Notes under the pieces: generated by a model
Database searches by the model: none
Told to the model about the DNA's origin: nothing
Seen by the model: only the letters and a program-made list of their open reading frames with translations
Part shown: piece after piece, positions 12,490 to 21,332 of the stretch
Numbering within the stretch: the first letter of the stretch is position 1
Layout of the letters: the number at the start of each line of letters is the position of its first letter
Position numbers and translations under genes: made by a program
From: Tsuneonella dongtanensis
GTDB taxonomy: Bacteria; Pseudomonadota; Alphaproteobacteria; Sphingomonadales; Sphingomonadaceae
Assembly (NCBI RefSeq): GCF_001698205.1
Contig: NZ_CP016591.1
Span: 1,798,001 to 1,862,000 of the forward strand
Direction of reading: 5' to 3'
DNA length: 64,000 nt

Positions 12490-13521
12490 ATGACATATGA
12501 ACTGACTGACGATGACCGCTGGCGCATCGCGCTGGCGAAGGACCGGCGGTTCGACGGACACTTCGTCACCGGGGTTCATTCGACCGGCATATATTGCCGG
12601 CCCAGTTGCGCCGCGCGCCCGCCCAAGCGCGAGAATGTGCGGTTTTACGCGTCACCCGCTGATGCTGAAGCTGCCGGCCTGCGCGCTTGCCTGCGCTGCA
12701 AGCCCGGCGACGTGGCACGCGACGAGGCCGCTGTCCGCGCCGCGATCGACGAGATCAAGGCGTCCGACGGACTGCCGAGACTGGAAGAACTGGCAGCGCT
12801 GACCGGCTATTCGCCGAGCCATTTCCAGCGCCTTTTCACCCGCGCGACTGGCCTGTCACCGGCTGCTTATGCCCGTGCGCTCAGGGAGGAAAAGGCGCGC
12901 TCCGCGCTGAGCGCAGGGGGCAAGGTGACCGATGCGATCTACGATGCAGGCTACGAGAGTCCCAGCCGGTTCTACGATGCGATGGAGGACAAGATGGGCA
13001 TGAACCCGTCGGCCTGGCGCGATGGAGGTCGCGGCACCAGAATTAGCTGGGCGGTCGTTTCGACGACGCTAGGGCCCATGCTGGTGGCCGCTACCGACAA
13101 GGGAGTCTGTCGTCTCTCGTTCGACGAGGGGCCGGAAGAGCTTTCCCGGCGCTTTCCCAACGCCGAGCTCGTCGAAGGCGGCACCGAATTCGAGCGGCTG
13201 CTTACGGACGTCGTGTCGTCGGTCGAGGAGCCCGGCCATAGCGCGCACATCCCGCTCGATGTGAAAGGGACCGCTTTCCAGGAAGCGTGCTGGAAGGCCC
13301 TGCGCGAGATTCCCCCCGGTGAGACGCGTACGTATGCCGAGATCGCCGCCGCGGCCGGCAATCCCAAGGCCGTACGCGCAGCGGGTAGCGCCAACGCGCG
13401 CAACAACGTCGCGGTTCTCATCCCGTGTCATCGGGTGATCCGGACAGGAGGCGATCTTGGCGGATATGCCTACGGGCTCGACATCAAGCGCGAGCTCCTC
13501 AAGCGTGAGGGATTGAAATGA
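12490..13521 (+). CDS. ada: Ada-type methylphosphotriester / O6-methylguanine-DNA methyltransferase and regulator
   Basis: Repairs alkylated DNA and, in the Ada family, activates the adaptive response after self-methylation. The 343-residue protein has the zinc domain with Cys36, Cys40, Cys67 and Cys70 (YCRPSC and CLRC), then an AraC-type helix-turn-helix region (about 85-175), then the methyltransferase domain with the acceptor cysteine in IPCHRVIR near residue 306 and the GYAYG segment. All parts are present, so it is a full-length Ada. It couples to the next gene through an ATGA overlap. Confidence 0.93.
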   Translation: MTYELTDDDRWRIALAKDRRFDGHFVTGVHSTGIYCRPSCAARPPKRENVRFYASPADAEAAGLRACLRCKPGDVARDEAAVRAAIDEIKASDGLPRLEELAALTGYSPSHFQRLFTRATGLSPAAYARALREEKARSALSAGGKVTDAIYDAGYESPSRFYDAMEDKMGMNPSAWRDGGRGTRISWAVVSTTLGPMLVAATDKGVCRLSFDEGPEELSRRFPNAELVEGGTEFERLLTDVVSSVEEPGHSAHIPLDVKGTAFQEACWKALREIPPGETRTYAEIAAAAGNPKAVRAAGSANARNNVAVLIPCHRVIRTGGDLGGYAYGLDIKRELLKREGLK

Positions 13522-14282
13522 TGGACAAGGTCAAAGCTTTTCGCGCGCTGCACGTGCCTGGAAATCCCCTCATTCTGTTCAACATCTGGGACCCGGGCAG
13601 CGCCCGTGCGGTGGCCGAGGCCGGAGCCCATGCGCTTGCCACCGGCAGTCACGGTGTCGCGGAAGCAAGTGGGTATCTGGACGGAGAGAAATTCCCGCTC
13701 GGGTCCGTGCTCGAGAACCTGCGCCGCATCGTCTCGGTCAGCGAACTCCCTGTGACGCTCGACCTCGAAGCCGGCTACGGTTCCAATCCCGACGAGGTTG
13801 GTCGTTCGGTCGCAGCGGCACGCGACGCCGGTGCAATCGGTATCAACATGGAAGACAGGCTTCCCGGCGAAGCTGGCGTCCTGCCTGTCGCCGAGGCTTC
13901 CGCGCGTATCGCCGCGGCAGCCGCGAGCGGGCTCCATGTGAATGCGCGGACCGACGTCTATCGGGACATCAAGCCGGCGGACTATGCTCCGTCGCTGGTG
14001 GAGTCCGCGATCGAACGGTCCAAGGCCTACGCCGATGCCGGGGCCGGCAGCCTCTTCGTACCGTTCCTGGGCGACCATTCCACCATCGCCCGCATCTGTA
14101 AGTCGTCCGCACTCCCGGTGAACATCATGTGGGCGCCTGGCCGCGGAACTCGCGACGAGCTCGCTGGGCTGGGTGTCGCAAGGATCAGCTATGGCGGAGG
14201 ACCCTGGCGGGCGGCGATGGATTGGCTGACCGCTCAGGCGCGGGTTGTCTTTTCGGGGGGCACACCGCCTTACGCCGGTTGA
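13518..14282 (+). CDS. Isocitrate lyase / PEP mutase superfamily protein
   Basis: A 254-residue TIM-barrel enzyme of the isocitrate lyase/phosphoenolpyruvate mutase superfamily. It begins MMDKVKAFRALHVPGNPLILFN, with NIWDPGSARAVAEAG, the LDLEAGYG metal-binding strand near residue 78 and the INMEDR segment. The KKCGH motif of true isocitrate lyases is absent, and its place reads differently, so it is likely a lyase or mutase on a small 2-oxo or phosphono acid. The start overlaps the stop of ada, so it may be induced together with it, which is odd for a metabolic enzyme. Confidence 0.82.
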   Translation: MMDKVKAFRALHVPGNPLILFNIWDPGSARAVAEAGAHALATGSHGVAEASGYLDGEKFPLGSVLENLRRIVSVSELPVTLDLEAGYGSNPDEVGRSVAAARDAGAIGINMEDRLPGEAGVLPVAEASARIAAAAASGLHVNARTDVYRDIKPADYAPSLVESAIERSKAYADAGAGSLFVPFLGDHSTIARICKSSALPVNIMWAPGRGTRDELAGLGVARISYGGGPWRAAMDWLTAQARVVFSGGTPPYAG

Positions 14283-14331
14283 CTAGCCCGACCGCTCGTG
14301 CCCCTTTAAATGTAATTGAGAAGGGGGCGAA

Positions 14332-15255
14332 ATGACGGGAGCGAGTGTCGGCAACGCTGGAAATCGTCCTTCCATGCGGCGGCGAGTGCTGGCGTTTCCG
14401 CTGGTTGCCATGATCCTGGCACTGATCGCGGTGATCGGACCGATCTTCGCGTTTGCGCTGACCATGCAGACCCTCCCGCTGGATGTCTTTCCGGAGGACG
14501 TGGCGCTTTCGCTGGTGCTGATCGGTGCGACGTTGATCTCGATCGTGATGTACAAGATCGTCGTCACGCGCCTCGGCGAAAGTCCGCGCGATGACCTGCC
14601 GTTCGATGTCCGGATGCACGACGGCTGGCTTGGTGCGGTCTATGCCGCGCTCCTGATGAGCGCGATCGTGGGCGTGGTAGCGCTGCTCGGCGGGTATGCG
14701 ATCCTGGGCTGGGGCGGCAGTACCAGCTGGCCGATGCTTCTTTTCGGGGCGGGCCTTCAGGCTGCCTTTGTGGAGGAAATCGTCGCCCGGGGTATCCTCT
14801 TCCGGTTCCTCGAGGAATTCGGGGGCAGCTGGTTCGCGCTCGCGGCGAGCTCCGCGCTCTTCGGGTTCGCCCACGCATCGAACGACAACGCGTCGACCTT
14901 CAGCTCGCTCGCGATTTCGCTGGAAGCAGGGGTTCTGCTCGGGGGTGCCTACATGCTCACGCGGGACCTGTGGCTACCGATCGGGATCCACTTTGGCTGG
15001 AATGTCACGCAGGGATACTTGTGGGACGTGCCGGTCTCCGGCGCTGCAGTCGACGGTCTCGTCGAAGCGGAGACAAGGGGGCCCGAGCTCATTTCGGGCG
15101 GTGCGTTCGGGGTCGAGGCGTCGATTGTCGCGATCGTGGTCGCAACCGCGGTGGGCCTGTGGCTCGTAGTGCTTGCCGCTCGACGCGGCCATGTCGTCAG
15201 GCCCTGGTGGGTGCGCCGACGGTTGGCGCGAGCAGGGGAGGCGAAGCGACCCTAG
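14332..15255 (+). CDS. CPBP family intramembrane glutamic endopeptidase
   Basis: A 307-residue polytopic membrane protein with about seven or eight hydrophobic segments. The CPBP (Abi/Rce1-like) motifs are all present: E148-E149 with R153 (FVEEIVARG), H181 in FGFAH, and H220 with N224 in HFGWN. Relatives cleave prenylated or membrane proteins or process peptides; the substrate here is unknown. A short spacer with a weak purine stretch (GAAGGGGGCGAA) serves as ribosome-binding site. Its stop overlaps that of the convergent GST gene. Confidence 0.9.
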   Translation: MTGASVGNAGNRPSMRRRVLAFPLVAMILALIAVIGPIFAFALTMQTLPLDVFPEDVALSLVLIGATLISIVMYKIVVTRLGESPRDDLPFDVRMHDGWLGAVYAALLMSAIVGVVALLGGYAILGWGGSTSWPMLLFGAGLQAAFVEEIVARGILFRFLEEFGGSWFALAASSALFGFAHASNDNASTFSSLAISLEAGVLLGGAYMLTRDLWLPIGIHFGWNVTQGYLWDVPVSGAAVDGLVEAETRGPELISGGAFGVEASIVAIVVATAVGLWLVVLAARRGHVVRPWWVRRRLARAGEAKRP

Positions 15256-15887
15256 TCTAGCTTGGGCGGCATCCCCGGCTCGGCTTTTGCCATCGCGCGC
15301 TGGTAGGCGGGCCGCTCGCCGATCCGCCTGAGATAGGCCTGCAGGTTGGGCATGCCCTCGATCGATTGCCCGCTCATGGCGCGGCTGGTGGTGAGCTGGA
15401 AGCCCATCATGATATCGGCCGTCGTCAGCTGCGCACCGCCGAAATAGTCTGCCTCGCCGAGGCGCTTCTCCACGATGGCCCAGCTCTTCGCCATGCGGTC
15501 GGCCACGAAGGGCGGCGGTTGCTGCTGGAGCATCCGCGCGGCGACCAGCGCCATCATCCCGTTGGTCATGAATGTTCCGTTCGCCCAGTGATAGAAGAAC
15601 AGGTGGTCGGCGAAGTCGGGATGGTCGGGGCCGGGCACGAGAGGAGTGCCCGGCGCATACATTGCAATTATCCAGTCGATGATTGCACCGCTTTCCCCGA
15701 GCACCAGGTCGCCGTCGGTGATGACCGGCGCGATCCCCATGGGATGCAGAGCCTTGTACTCGTCGGGTGCGAGATTGTTGTCTGCCCGGCGCATGTAGAG
15801 CTTCAGCTCGTAGTCGAGACCGAGCTCCTCGCAGAGCCAGACGATGCGTTCGGACTGCGAGAGACGCAGATGGTGGACTGTCAGCAT
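15252..15887 (-). CDS. Glutathione S-transferase family protein
   Basis: A 211-residue protein with an N-terminal thioredoxin-like domain (MLTVHHLRLSQSERIVWLCEELG), a cis-proline in MGIAPV, the glutathione gamma-Glu motif GESGAI, and an all-helical C-terminal domain including LTTADIMM, the N-capping box region of GSTs. A serine (SQS) sits near the usual catalytic position. The frame is open 29 codons upstream, but that extension is basic and has no family similarity, so the start at 15887 is preferred. Detoxification or bacterial beta-etherase-like roles are possible. Confidence 0.87.
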   Translation of the reverse strand: MLTVHHLRLSQSERIVWLCEELGLDYELKLYMRRADNNLAPDEYKALHPMGIAPVITDGDLVLGESGAIIDWIIAMYAPGTPLVPGPDHPDFADHLFFYHWANGTFMTNGMMALVAARMLQQQPPPFVADRMAKSWAIVEKRLGEADYFGGAQLTTADIMMGFQLTTSRAMSGQSIEGMPNLQAYLRRIGERPAYQRAMAKAEPGMPPKLD

Positions 15888-15903
15888 GGACAAGCTGTTA
15901 GCA

Positions 15904-17295
15904 TCAAACCTCGCAACCGTAACTCTTGATCTCCTCTCGCGTCTTTTCGCGTTCCGCCTTGCGGGCCGCTTCATCGCGATAAATTCCCGGATGTTCGGGT
16001 TTTACCTCCTCGAGCAACGAGTCCTTCTGACCCTTCTCGAACGCCTCGAACTTCTTGCGCAGCATGCAGGCATAGCCGCCGTTGCCGGCGAGGTAGCTCG
16101 CACCCACGATCTTCGCTTCGGCGGCGCGGTCTTCGGTCAGGAGCATGTGGATCAGCGCGCGTCGGACGTCCTGATCGAAAGGAGCGTAAGCAAAGGCGCT
16201 CTGGAGCGCAGCCTTGGCCGCGTCGGGCACCTCGGCGATGCTCTCATCCAAGAGGTGCGTCATGTAGTAGCCGTAGAGCGGGAAGGCATGGTCGTTGCGC
16301 ATGTTGTTGGCCGCGACGAATTCGCGCCGTGCTTCGGCAAGCTTGGCAGGGCTGTCCAAGGATCGCATCAAGTCGACCTGCGCGCGGTAGATCGCGGCGT
16401 CTACCGACGTGGGATCGATCGCCAGGACGCGGTCGGCAAGGCTTTCGGCTTCCGCAAAGTTGCGCGCGTCGAACTCCGCTTCGGTCGCCGCAAGCAGCAC
16501 TGCGGCGCTGTTGGGATAGCTCTGCACCAGCGCCCGAGCGGTCGCGACGAGCTTCTTGGCCTCGTCCTCGTCCACGCCGCGCTTCGCCCGGATCATCATG
16601 TCCATTCGCGCGGCTTCGTCCGCGGCCAGTTCGCTGATCGCGACGTCAGGCACCTTCTTCTGGGCGTAAGGCACCTTGAGCAGGAAAGCACGGCCCTTGC
16701 GGAACGCTTCGAGCTCCGACGTGAGTTTGTCGAGATCGCCGAAGGCAAGTTTGGCAGCATCCATCGGTGCCTTGCCCTCGGCGACGGCCTGGAGGTACTT
16801 GGCAATCTGGCCACGACGTTCCGGCTTGAGGTTCAGATGGCTCGCGATCAGCCAGCCGTGCGCATAGTTTCGACCGGTGGTTTCCCGATCCGGCTTTGCG
16901 GGCGGGTCGAACGTCTTCTCAAGATCGACCTTGATCGTCGCGAGGGCCGGGCTGCGCCACGGCGGAACCTCGCCGATGACGAAATGGTCGGAATTGAACT
17001 GAACGTTCGAAAACAGCTCGGCGAAGCCCTCGCTGTACCACAGCGGATAGGGAGCGTCGGCGTGCTGGAACATGAAGTAATGCACATACTCGTGCATCAA
17101 TGTCGCTTTGGGATCGAGATCCAGGTTCGTATCGTAAGCGGTCTGGAAACCGCGTTCGCGGCGCAAGTCCTTCTTGATCGGAACGAACGCGACTGCGCCT
17201 GAAGCGCGGGGGATAAAAAATCCTCCGATGCCGCTGCCAGGCGCACCGGCGAGCGCTGCCATGTCGCTGGTTTCGCCGAACCGGAATACCGTCAC
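15904..17295 (-). pseudogene. Gluzincin-like (HExxH) protein with TPR-like tail, part after in-frame stop
   Basis: The main part (463 codons) of a secreted metallopeptidase-like protein. It has HEYVH at residues 68-72 and WYSEGFAELF with a candidate third ligand glutamate, followed by a long helical region with TPR-like helices (residues about 150-420). The natural N-terminus, including the signal peptide, lies immediately upstream in the same frame but is separated by one TAG at 17298-17296. A GTG directly after the stop could restart translation, but the product would lack export. It is probably a recent nonsense pseudogene, a sequencing error or a readthrough case. Confidence 0.75.
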
Positions 17296-17520
17296 CTAGA
17301 TGGATTCGGGCGTATCCTCCTTGGAAGGCCCGATCCCGCTGATGATCCGCAACGCTTCGTCCAAACGCTCCAGTTCGCGCGCGAACTCTGCGGTCGCTTC
17401 GCGCGTATCTTCCGAATAGATATTGAAATGCTCGGTCCTGGCGAGGTGCCATTCGGCGGCCGCGACAGGCGTGGCGAATGCGGCAGCGACAGCTGCGAAC
17501 AGCGATATCGAAATTTTCAT
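17296..17520 (-). pseudogene. Signal-peptide part of the interrupted gluzincin-like gene
   Basis: These 74 codons begin MKISISLFAAVAAAFATPVAAAEWH, a clean signal peptide, then the start of the family domain (EHFNIYSEDTREATAEFARELERLDEALRI). The frame stops at TAG (17298-17296) and continues without any shift as VTVFRFGETSDMAAL in the downstream part, exactly where a beta strand of the domain would run on. A single-base change at that codon would give one 538-residue protein. Confidence 0.75.
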
Positions 17521-17585
17521 CTAAAGATCCCCGTAAGGCCCCTGCGCAGGCCCTGGACGCCTGCCTAAACGATTGTCCGCAGATT

Positions 17586-19751
17586 TCAAACGAAGCTGTA
17601 AGGATCGATGTCGATCGTGACCCTGACACCCGGCGCGAGGCGCTGAGGCGCAAGCCATTCCCGGATCACGTCCTGAACCTGAGCGCTTCGGCGTGCATTG
17701 AGGAGCAGGCGATACCGATAGCGACCACGCAGGAGAGCGAGCGGCGCGGGAGCGGGGCCGAGTATCGCCACATCCTCGAGATGCGGACGGGTATCGCCGA
17801 TCCGGTTTGCCGCCTCGCGCGCTTCGGCTTCATCCTCCGATGATACGATGATCGCCGCCCAACGACCGAAGGGCGGGGCGCCGGCGTGGCGGCGGGCGTC
17901 GGTTTCCGCCTGATAGAAGGCGTCGCGGTCGCCGGCGGCCAGCGCGGCGATGACCAAGGCGGTCGGATGCCGTGTCTGGATCAGCACCTCGCCGGGCTTC
18001 GCTCCCCGCCCCGCCCGCCCGGCGACCTGCGCGATCTGCTGGTAAGTTCGCTCGGCCGCGCGCAAGTCTCCGCCTTCGAGGCCCAGGTCGGCGTCGACGA
18101 CGCCCACCAGCGTCAACTCTGGAAAGTGAAAGCCCTTTGTGACGAGCTGGGTGCCGACGATCACATCGATGGCCCCGGCTTCGGTCCGGGCGACGAACTC
18201 GACCGCTTTTTCCGGAGAGGTGATCGTATCGGAGGTCACGACCGCGACCCGTGCCTCGGGCAGGATCTCGGCCACCTCGTCGGCGATGCGCTCGACCCCG
18301 GGGCCGCAGGCGACAAGGCAATCGGGCTCGCCGCATTCGGGACATGCGGGCGGGGGCGGGGTTTCGTGCCCGCAGTGGTGGCAGGCCAGCCGACGGGACA
18401 GGCGGTGCTCGACCAGCCAGGCCGTACAATTCGGGCACTGGAAGCGAAAACCGCAATTCCGGCAGAGGGTTAGCGGAGCATACCCGCGGCGATTGAGGAA
18501 CAGCAGCGACTGCTCCCCCCGCGCAAGCCGCTCCTCCATCTGCGCAACCAGCCGCGGGGCCAGCCAGCGGCCGCGTTCGGGCTTTTCCTCGGTGAGATCG
18601 ATGGTGTCGATGGTGGGCAGGCGCGCGCCGCCGTAGCGATCCTCCAGCACGAGCCGCTGATAGACGCCGCTCTCGGCCATTTGCAGGCTTTCGAGCGCTG
18701 GGGTGGCGCTGGCGAGCACCACCGGGATCGATTCGAATCGCGCGCGCATCACCGCCACGTCGCGTGCGTTGTAGCGCACCCCGTCGTCCTGCTTGAAGCT
18801 CACCTCGTGCGCCTCGTCGACAACAATGAGGCCTAAGTTCTTGTAAGGCAGGAACAATGCCGAGCGCGCGCCGACGACGACCTGGGCTTCGCCGGCGGCG
18901 ATCGCCCTCCATGCCCGGCGGCGCTCGGTCGACTTGAGGCTGGAATGCCAGACCACCGGCGGGGTACCGAAGCGATCTTCGAACCGGCGCAGGAATGCCT
19001 CGGTCAGCGCGATCTCGGGCAGCAGAACGAGCGTCTGGCGACCCATCTCGAGCGTTCTGGCGACCGCTTCGAGGTAGACTTCGGTCTTCCCCGATCCGGT
19101 CACTCCGTCGAGCAGGAACGGGGCGAATTGCCGCGCTTCGACCGCCGAGATGATGATTTTCGACACCTCTTCCTGCGCCGAATTCAGCACCGGCACCGAA
19201 AAATCAGCACGCGCGGAGGGGTAGGGCCGGTCGCAATCGACCAGGACCGGTTCGAGCACACCCTGGTTGACGAGTCCGCGCAGGACTCCTTCGCTCACCC
19301 CGGCGATTCCGGCGAGCTCGCGGATCGTCGCCTGCTCTCCCTCCAGCGCCTCGATGGCCGCCAGCCGCTGCGGCGTGAGGCGTTCGGGCAGGCCGCCCGA
19401 CAGCCGGTATTCGGTCATCGTGGCGGGGCCGCGGAGCGCGCCGCCACTGGACAGGACCATCCGGGCGACGGCTGCCAGAGGAGCGCAATAGTAGTCGGCG
19501 GTCCATTCGATCAGCCGCCGAAGTTCGGCCCTGAGCGGAGGAACCGGCAGGACGTCGATCAAGGGCCTTAGCTTGGCTTCCGGAACCTCGCTCGCGGGCA
19601 GCCGTTCAGCCTCCCAGACGATCCCGACGATCTGGCGGGGACCGAGAGGCGCGACGACGACCGAACCCGGCTCGACGTGCATCCCGTCCGGGACGCGGTA
19701 GTCGAGCGGGCCGAGCGCGGCGTTGAATATGACCAGTCGGGCGCGGTTCAT
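17586..19751 (-). CDS. priA: Primosomal protein N' (replication restart helicase)
   Basis: Restarts collapsed replication forks by loading the replisome. From the ATG at 19751 the protein has 721 residues: an N-terminal DNA-binding domain, helicase Walker A GVTGSGKTEVYLE, the DEAH box VDEAHEVSFK, SATPALES, and the two zinc sites CRNCGFRFQCPNC and CHHCG with CPECG. The frame is open 160 codons upstream without family similarity, and MNRARLVIFNAALGPLDYRVP is the usual N-terminus. It is divergent from the DUF4197 gene; a priA near fsa is a familiar order in this group. Confidence 0.96.
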   Translation of the reverse strand: MNRARLVIFNAALGPLDYRVPDGMHVEPGSVVVAPLGPRQIVGIVWEAERLPASEVPEAKLRPLIDVLPVPPLRAELRRLIEWTADYYCAPLAAVARMVLSSGGALRGPATMTEYRLSGGLPERLTPQRLAAIEALEGEQATIRELAGIAGVSEGVLRGLVNQGVLEPVLVDCDRPYPSARADFSVPVLNSAQEEVSKIIISAVEARQFAPFLLDGVTGSGKTEVYLEAVARTLEMGRQTLVLLPEIALTEAFLRRFEDRFGTPPVVWHSSLKSTERRRAWRAIAAGEAQVVVGARSALFLPYKNLGLIVVDEAHEVSFKQDDGVRYNARDVAVMRARFESIPVVLASATPALESLQMAESGVYQRLVLEDRYGGARLPTIDTIDLTEEKPERGRWLAPRLVAQMEERLARGEQSLLFLNRRGYAPLTLCRNCGFRFQCPNCTAWLVEHRLSRRLACHHCGHETPPPPACPECGEPDCLVACGPGVERIADEVAEILPEARVAVVTSDTITSPEKAVEFVARTEAGAIDVIVGTQLVTKGFHFPELTLVGVVDADLGLEGGDLRAAERTYQQIAQVAGRAGRGAKPGEVLIQTRHPTALVIAALAAGDRDAFYQAETDARRHAGAPPFGRWAAIIVSSEDEAEAREAANRIGDTRPHLEDVAILGPAPAPLALLRGRYRYRLLLNARRSAQVQDVIREWLAPQRLAPGVRVTIDIDPYSFV

Positions 19752-19809
19752 GTGTTCATGCCCATATGGGCGCCGCCGGGGTGGAGCGGCAAGGTGAGGA
19801 CCCGATAGA

Positions 19810-20511
19810 ATGACCGAATTGATTGACACCCCGACCGTTTTCCACCGCCGCAAGTTCCTTGCGGGCATTGGAGTCGCCGGCGGCGCGCTCGTGCTGCCCG
19901 CCTGTTCCAGCCTCGGCGGATTCAGCTTTACCGACGCTATCGCGCGGCTGCTTTTCCTTTCGACCGGCCGCGCGTTCGACCGGATGACCGCCCCTGGCGG
20001 GTTCTGGGACCAGCAGGTCGCCTCGATCGGCTTCGACCAGTTCCTCGGCGCACGCGGCGGGACGCTGGGGCGGATCCTGACCTCGAGCCTTTTCAAGGAT
20101 CGTCTCGCCCGCGCGCTCGCCCCGGTGGCCTTCGACGCGGCGGAGCGGGCTGCGCCTGTCGTGGCCGACACTATCCGCGTGGTGGGCTTCCAGAACGCGG
20201 TCGACCTCGTCCGCGGCGGTCCGCGCGCGGCCACCAGCTTCCTGCGACAGGAAATGGGCTATCGCCTCGTCGATGCCATGCTTCCGGGTATCGGACAGGG
20301 GCTGCGCGTCGCCAGCGATCCGCTGGTCGGTGAAGCGCTCGCCGCGCTCACGGGTGTCGACGTGCCGCAGGTCGCGCGCACCTTCAGCACCACGGTCGAC
20401 AACGTCATCTGGGACCAGATCGGCTTCGAGGAAGAAGCGATCCGCCGCGATCCCGCGAGCACCCGCGATCCGCTGATCATCGGCGTGTTTGGCGCAGGGA
20501 ACGCGTTCTAG
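19810..20511 (+). CDS. DUF4197 family exported lipoprotein
   Basis: A 233-residue protein resembling DUF4197. The N-terminus carries a twin-arginine-like HRRKFLAGIG motif and a lipobox LPACSS (cysteine about residue 32), so it is probably exported and lipid-anchored. The rest is helical with FSFTDAIARLLFLSTGRAF, GFDQFLG and the closing IIGVFGAGNAF. Function is unknown for the family. A perfect hairpin with a T-tract follows 21 bases after the stop and should end its transcript. Confidence 0.8.
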   Translation: MTELIDTPTVFHRRKFLAGIGVAGGALVLPACSSLGGFSFTDAIARLLFLSTGRAFDRMTAPGGFWDQQVASIGFDQFLGARGGTLGRILTSSLFKDRLARALAPVAFDAAERAAPVVADTIRVVGFQNAVDLVRGGPRAATSFLRQEMGYRLVDAMLPGIGQGLRVASDPLVGEALAALTGVDVPQVARTFSTTVDNVIWDQIGFEEEAIRRDPASTRDPLIIGVFGAGNAF

Positions 20512-20532
20512 CCACCGCCGGACCCACAAGCT

Positions 20533-20570
20533 AAGGCTCTCCGGGAATCGCCATCCCGGAGAGCCTTTTT
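20533..20570 (+). terminator. Intrinsic terminator whose 3' arm holds the fsa ribosome-binding site
   Basis: A 13-bp perfect stem (AGGCTCTCCGGGA at 20534-20546 with TCCCGGAGAGCCT at 20554-20566), a 7-nt loop and a TTTTT tract form a textbook intrinsic terminator. It ends two bases before the fsa ATG at 20572. The only good Shine-Dalgarno sequence for fsa, GGAG at 20558-20561, is in the 3' arm. Confidence 0.85.
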
Positions 20571-20571
20571 C

Positions 20572-21225
20572 ATGAAATTCTTCGCCGACACCGCCGAGAT
20601 CGCCGACATCCGCGAACTGAACGACGCGGGGCTGCTCGACGGGGTGACCACCAACCCGTCACTGATCCACAAGTCGGGCCGCGACTTCATAGAAGTGACG
20701 AAGGAAATCTGCGGCATCGTCGACGGGCCGGTTTCGGCCGAAGTCGTCGCGCTCGATCACGAGACGATGATGAAGGAGGCCGAAGTCCTCCGGAAGATCG
20801 CCGACAACGTCTGCATCAAGGTGCCGCTGACGATCGACGGGCTGAAGACCTGCCGCGCGCTGACCAATGACGGCACCATGGTCAACGTGACGCTGTGCTT
20901 CAGCGCCAACCAGGCGCTGCTGGCGGCCAAGGCGGGGGCGACCTTCATTTCGCCCTTCGTGGGCCGGCACGACGACAACGGGTTCGACGGCATGGACCTG
21001 ATCCGCGACATCCGCCTGATCTACGACAACTACGACTTCCGCACCGAAATCCTCGTCGCCAGCGTGCGCCACGTGGTCCACGTACTCGAAAGCGCGCGGA
21101 TCGGTGCGGACGTGATGACCGCGCCGCCCGCGGTGATCCGCAACCTTGCCAAGCACGTGCTCACCGACAAGGGCATCGAAGGCTTCCTCGCCGACTGGGC
21201 GAAGACCGGGCAGACGATCGGCTAG
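20572..21225 (+). CDS. fsa: Fructose-6-phosphate aldolase / transaldolase-like protein
   Basis: A 217-residue short transaldolase (TalC/Fsa type), with [32 protein letters not shown] as landmarks at the N-terminus and the Schiff-base lysine in NVCIKVPLT (about residue 84). It either cleaves fructose 6-phosphate or acts as a transaldolase; the two activities cannot be told apart by eye. The start sits directly behind a strong terminator hairpin, so its expression must rely on a promoter or readthrough within the hairpin region. It is followed by a palindromic repeat. Confidence 0.93.
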   Translation: MKFFADTAEIADIRELNDAGLLDGVTTNPSLIHKSGRDFIEVTKEICGIVDGPVSAEVVALDHETMMKEAEVLRKIADNVCIKVPLTIDGLKTCRALTNDGTMVNVTLCFSANQALLAAKAGATFISPFVGRHDDNGFDGMDLIRDIRLIYDNYDFRTEILVASVRHVVHVLESARIGADVMTAPPAVIRNLAKHVLTDKGIEGFLADWAKTGQTIG

Positions 21226-21238
21226 CGTTGGCGAAGCA

Positions 21239-21304
21239 TCCTTCGACAGGCTCAGGATGAGCGGATGTTTTTGCCAGGTCCGCTCAGCCTAAGCTTGTCG
21301 AAGG
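21239..21304. repeat. Imperfect palindromic intergenic repeat (TTCGACA...TGTCGAA type)
   Basis: Two arms of about 26 bases, beginning CCTTCGACAGGCTCAGGATG (from 21240) and ending CTAAGCTTGTCGAAGG (to 21304), are inverted copies with a few mismatches around a 13-base centre. Palindromes of this kind recur between genes in many sphingomonad genomes. Lying just after fsa and before cobT, it probably acts as a transcript end. Confidence 0.7.
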
Positions 21305-21332
21305 CCACGCACTGCCGCTAGCCCAGCAATTG

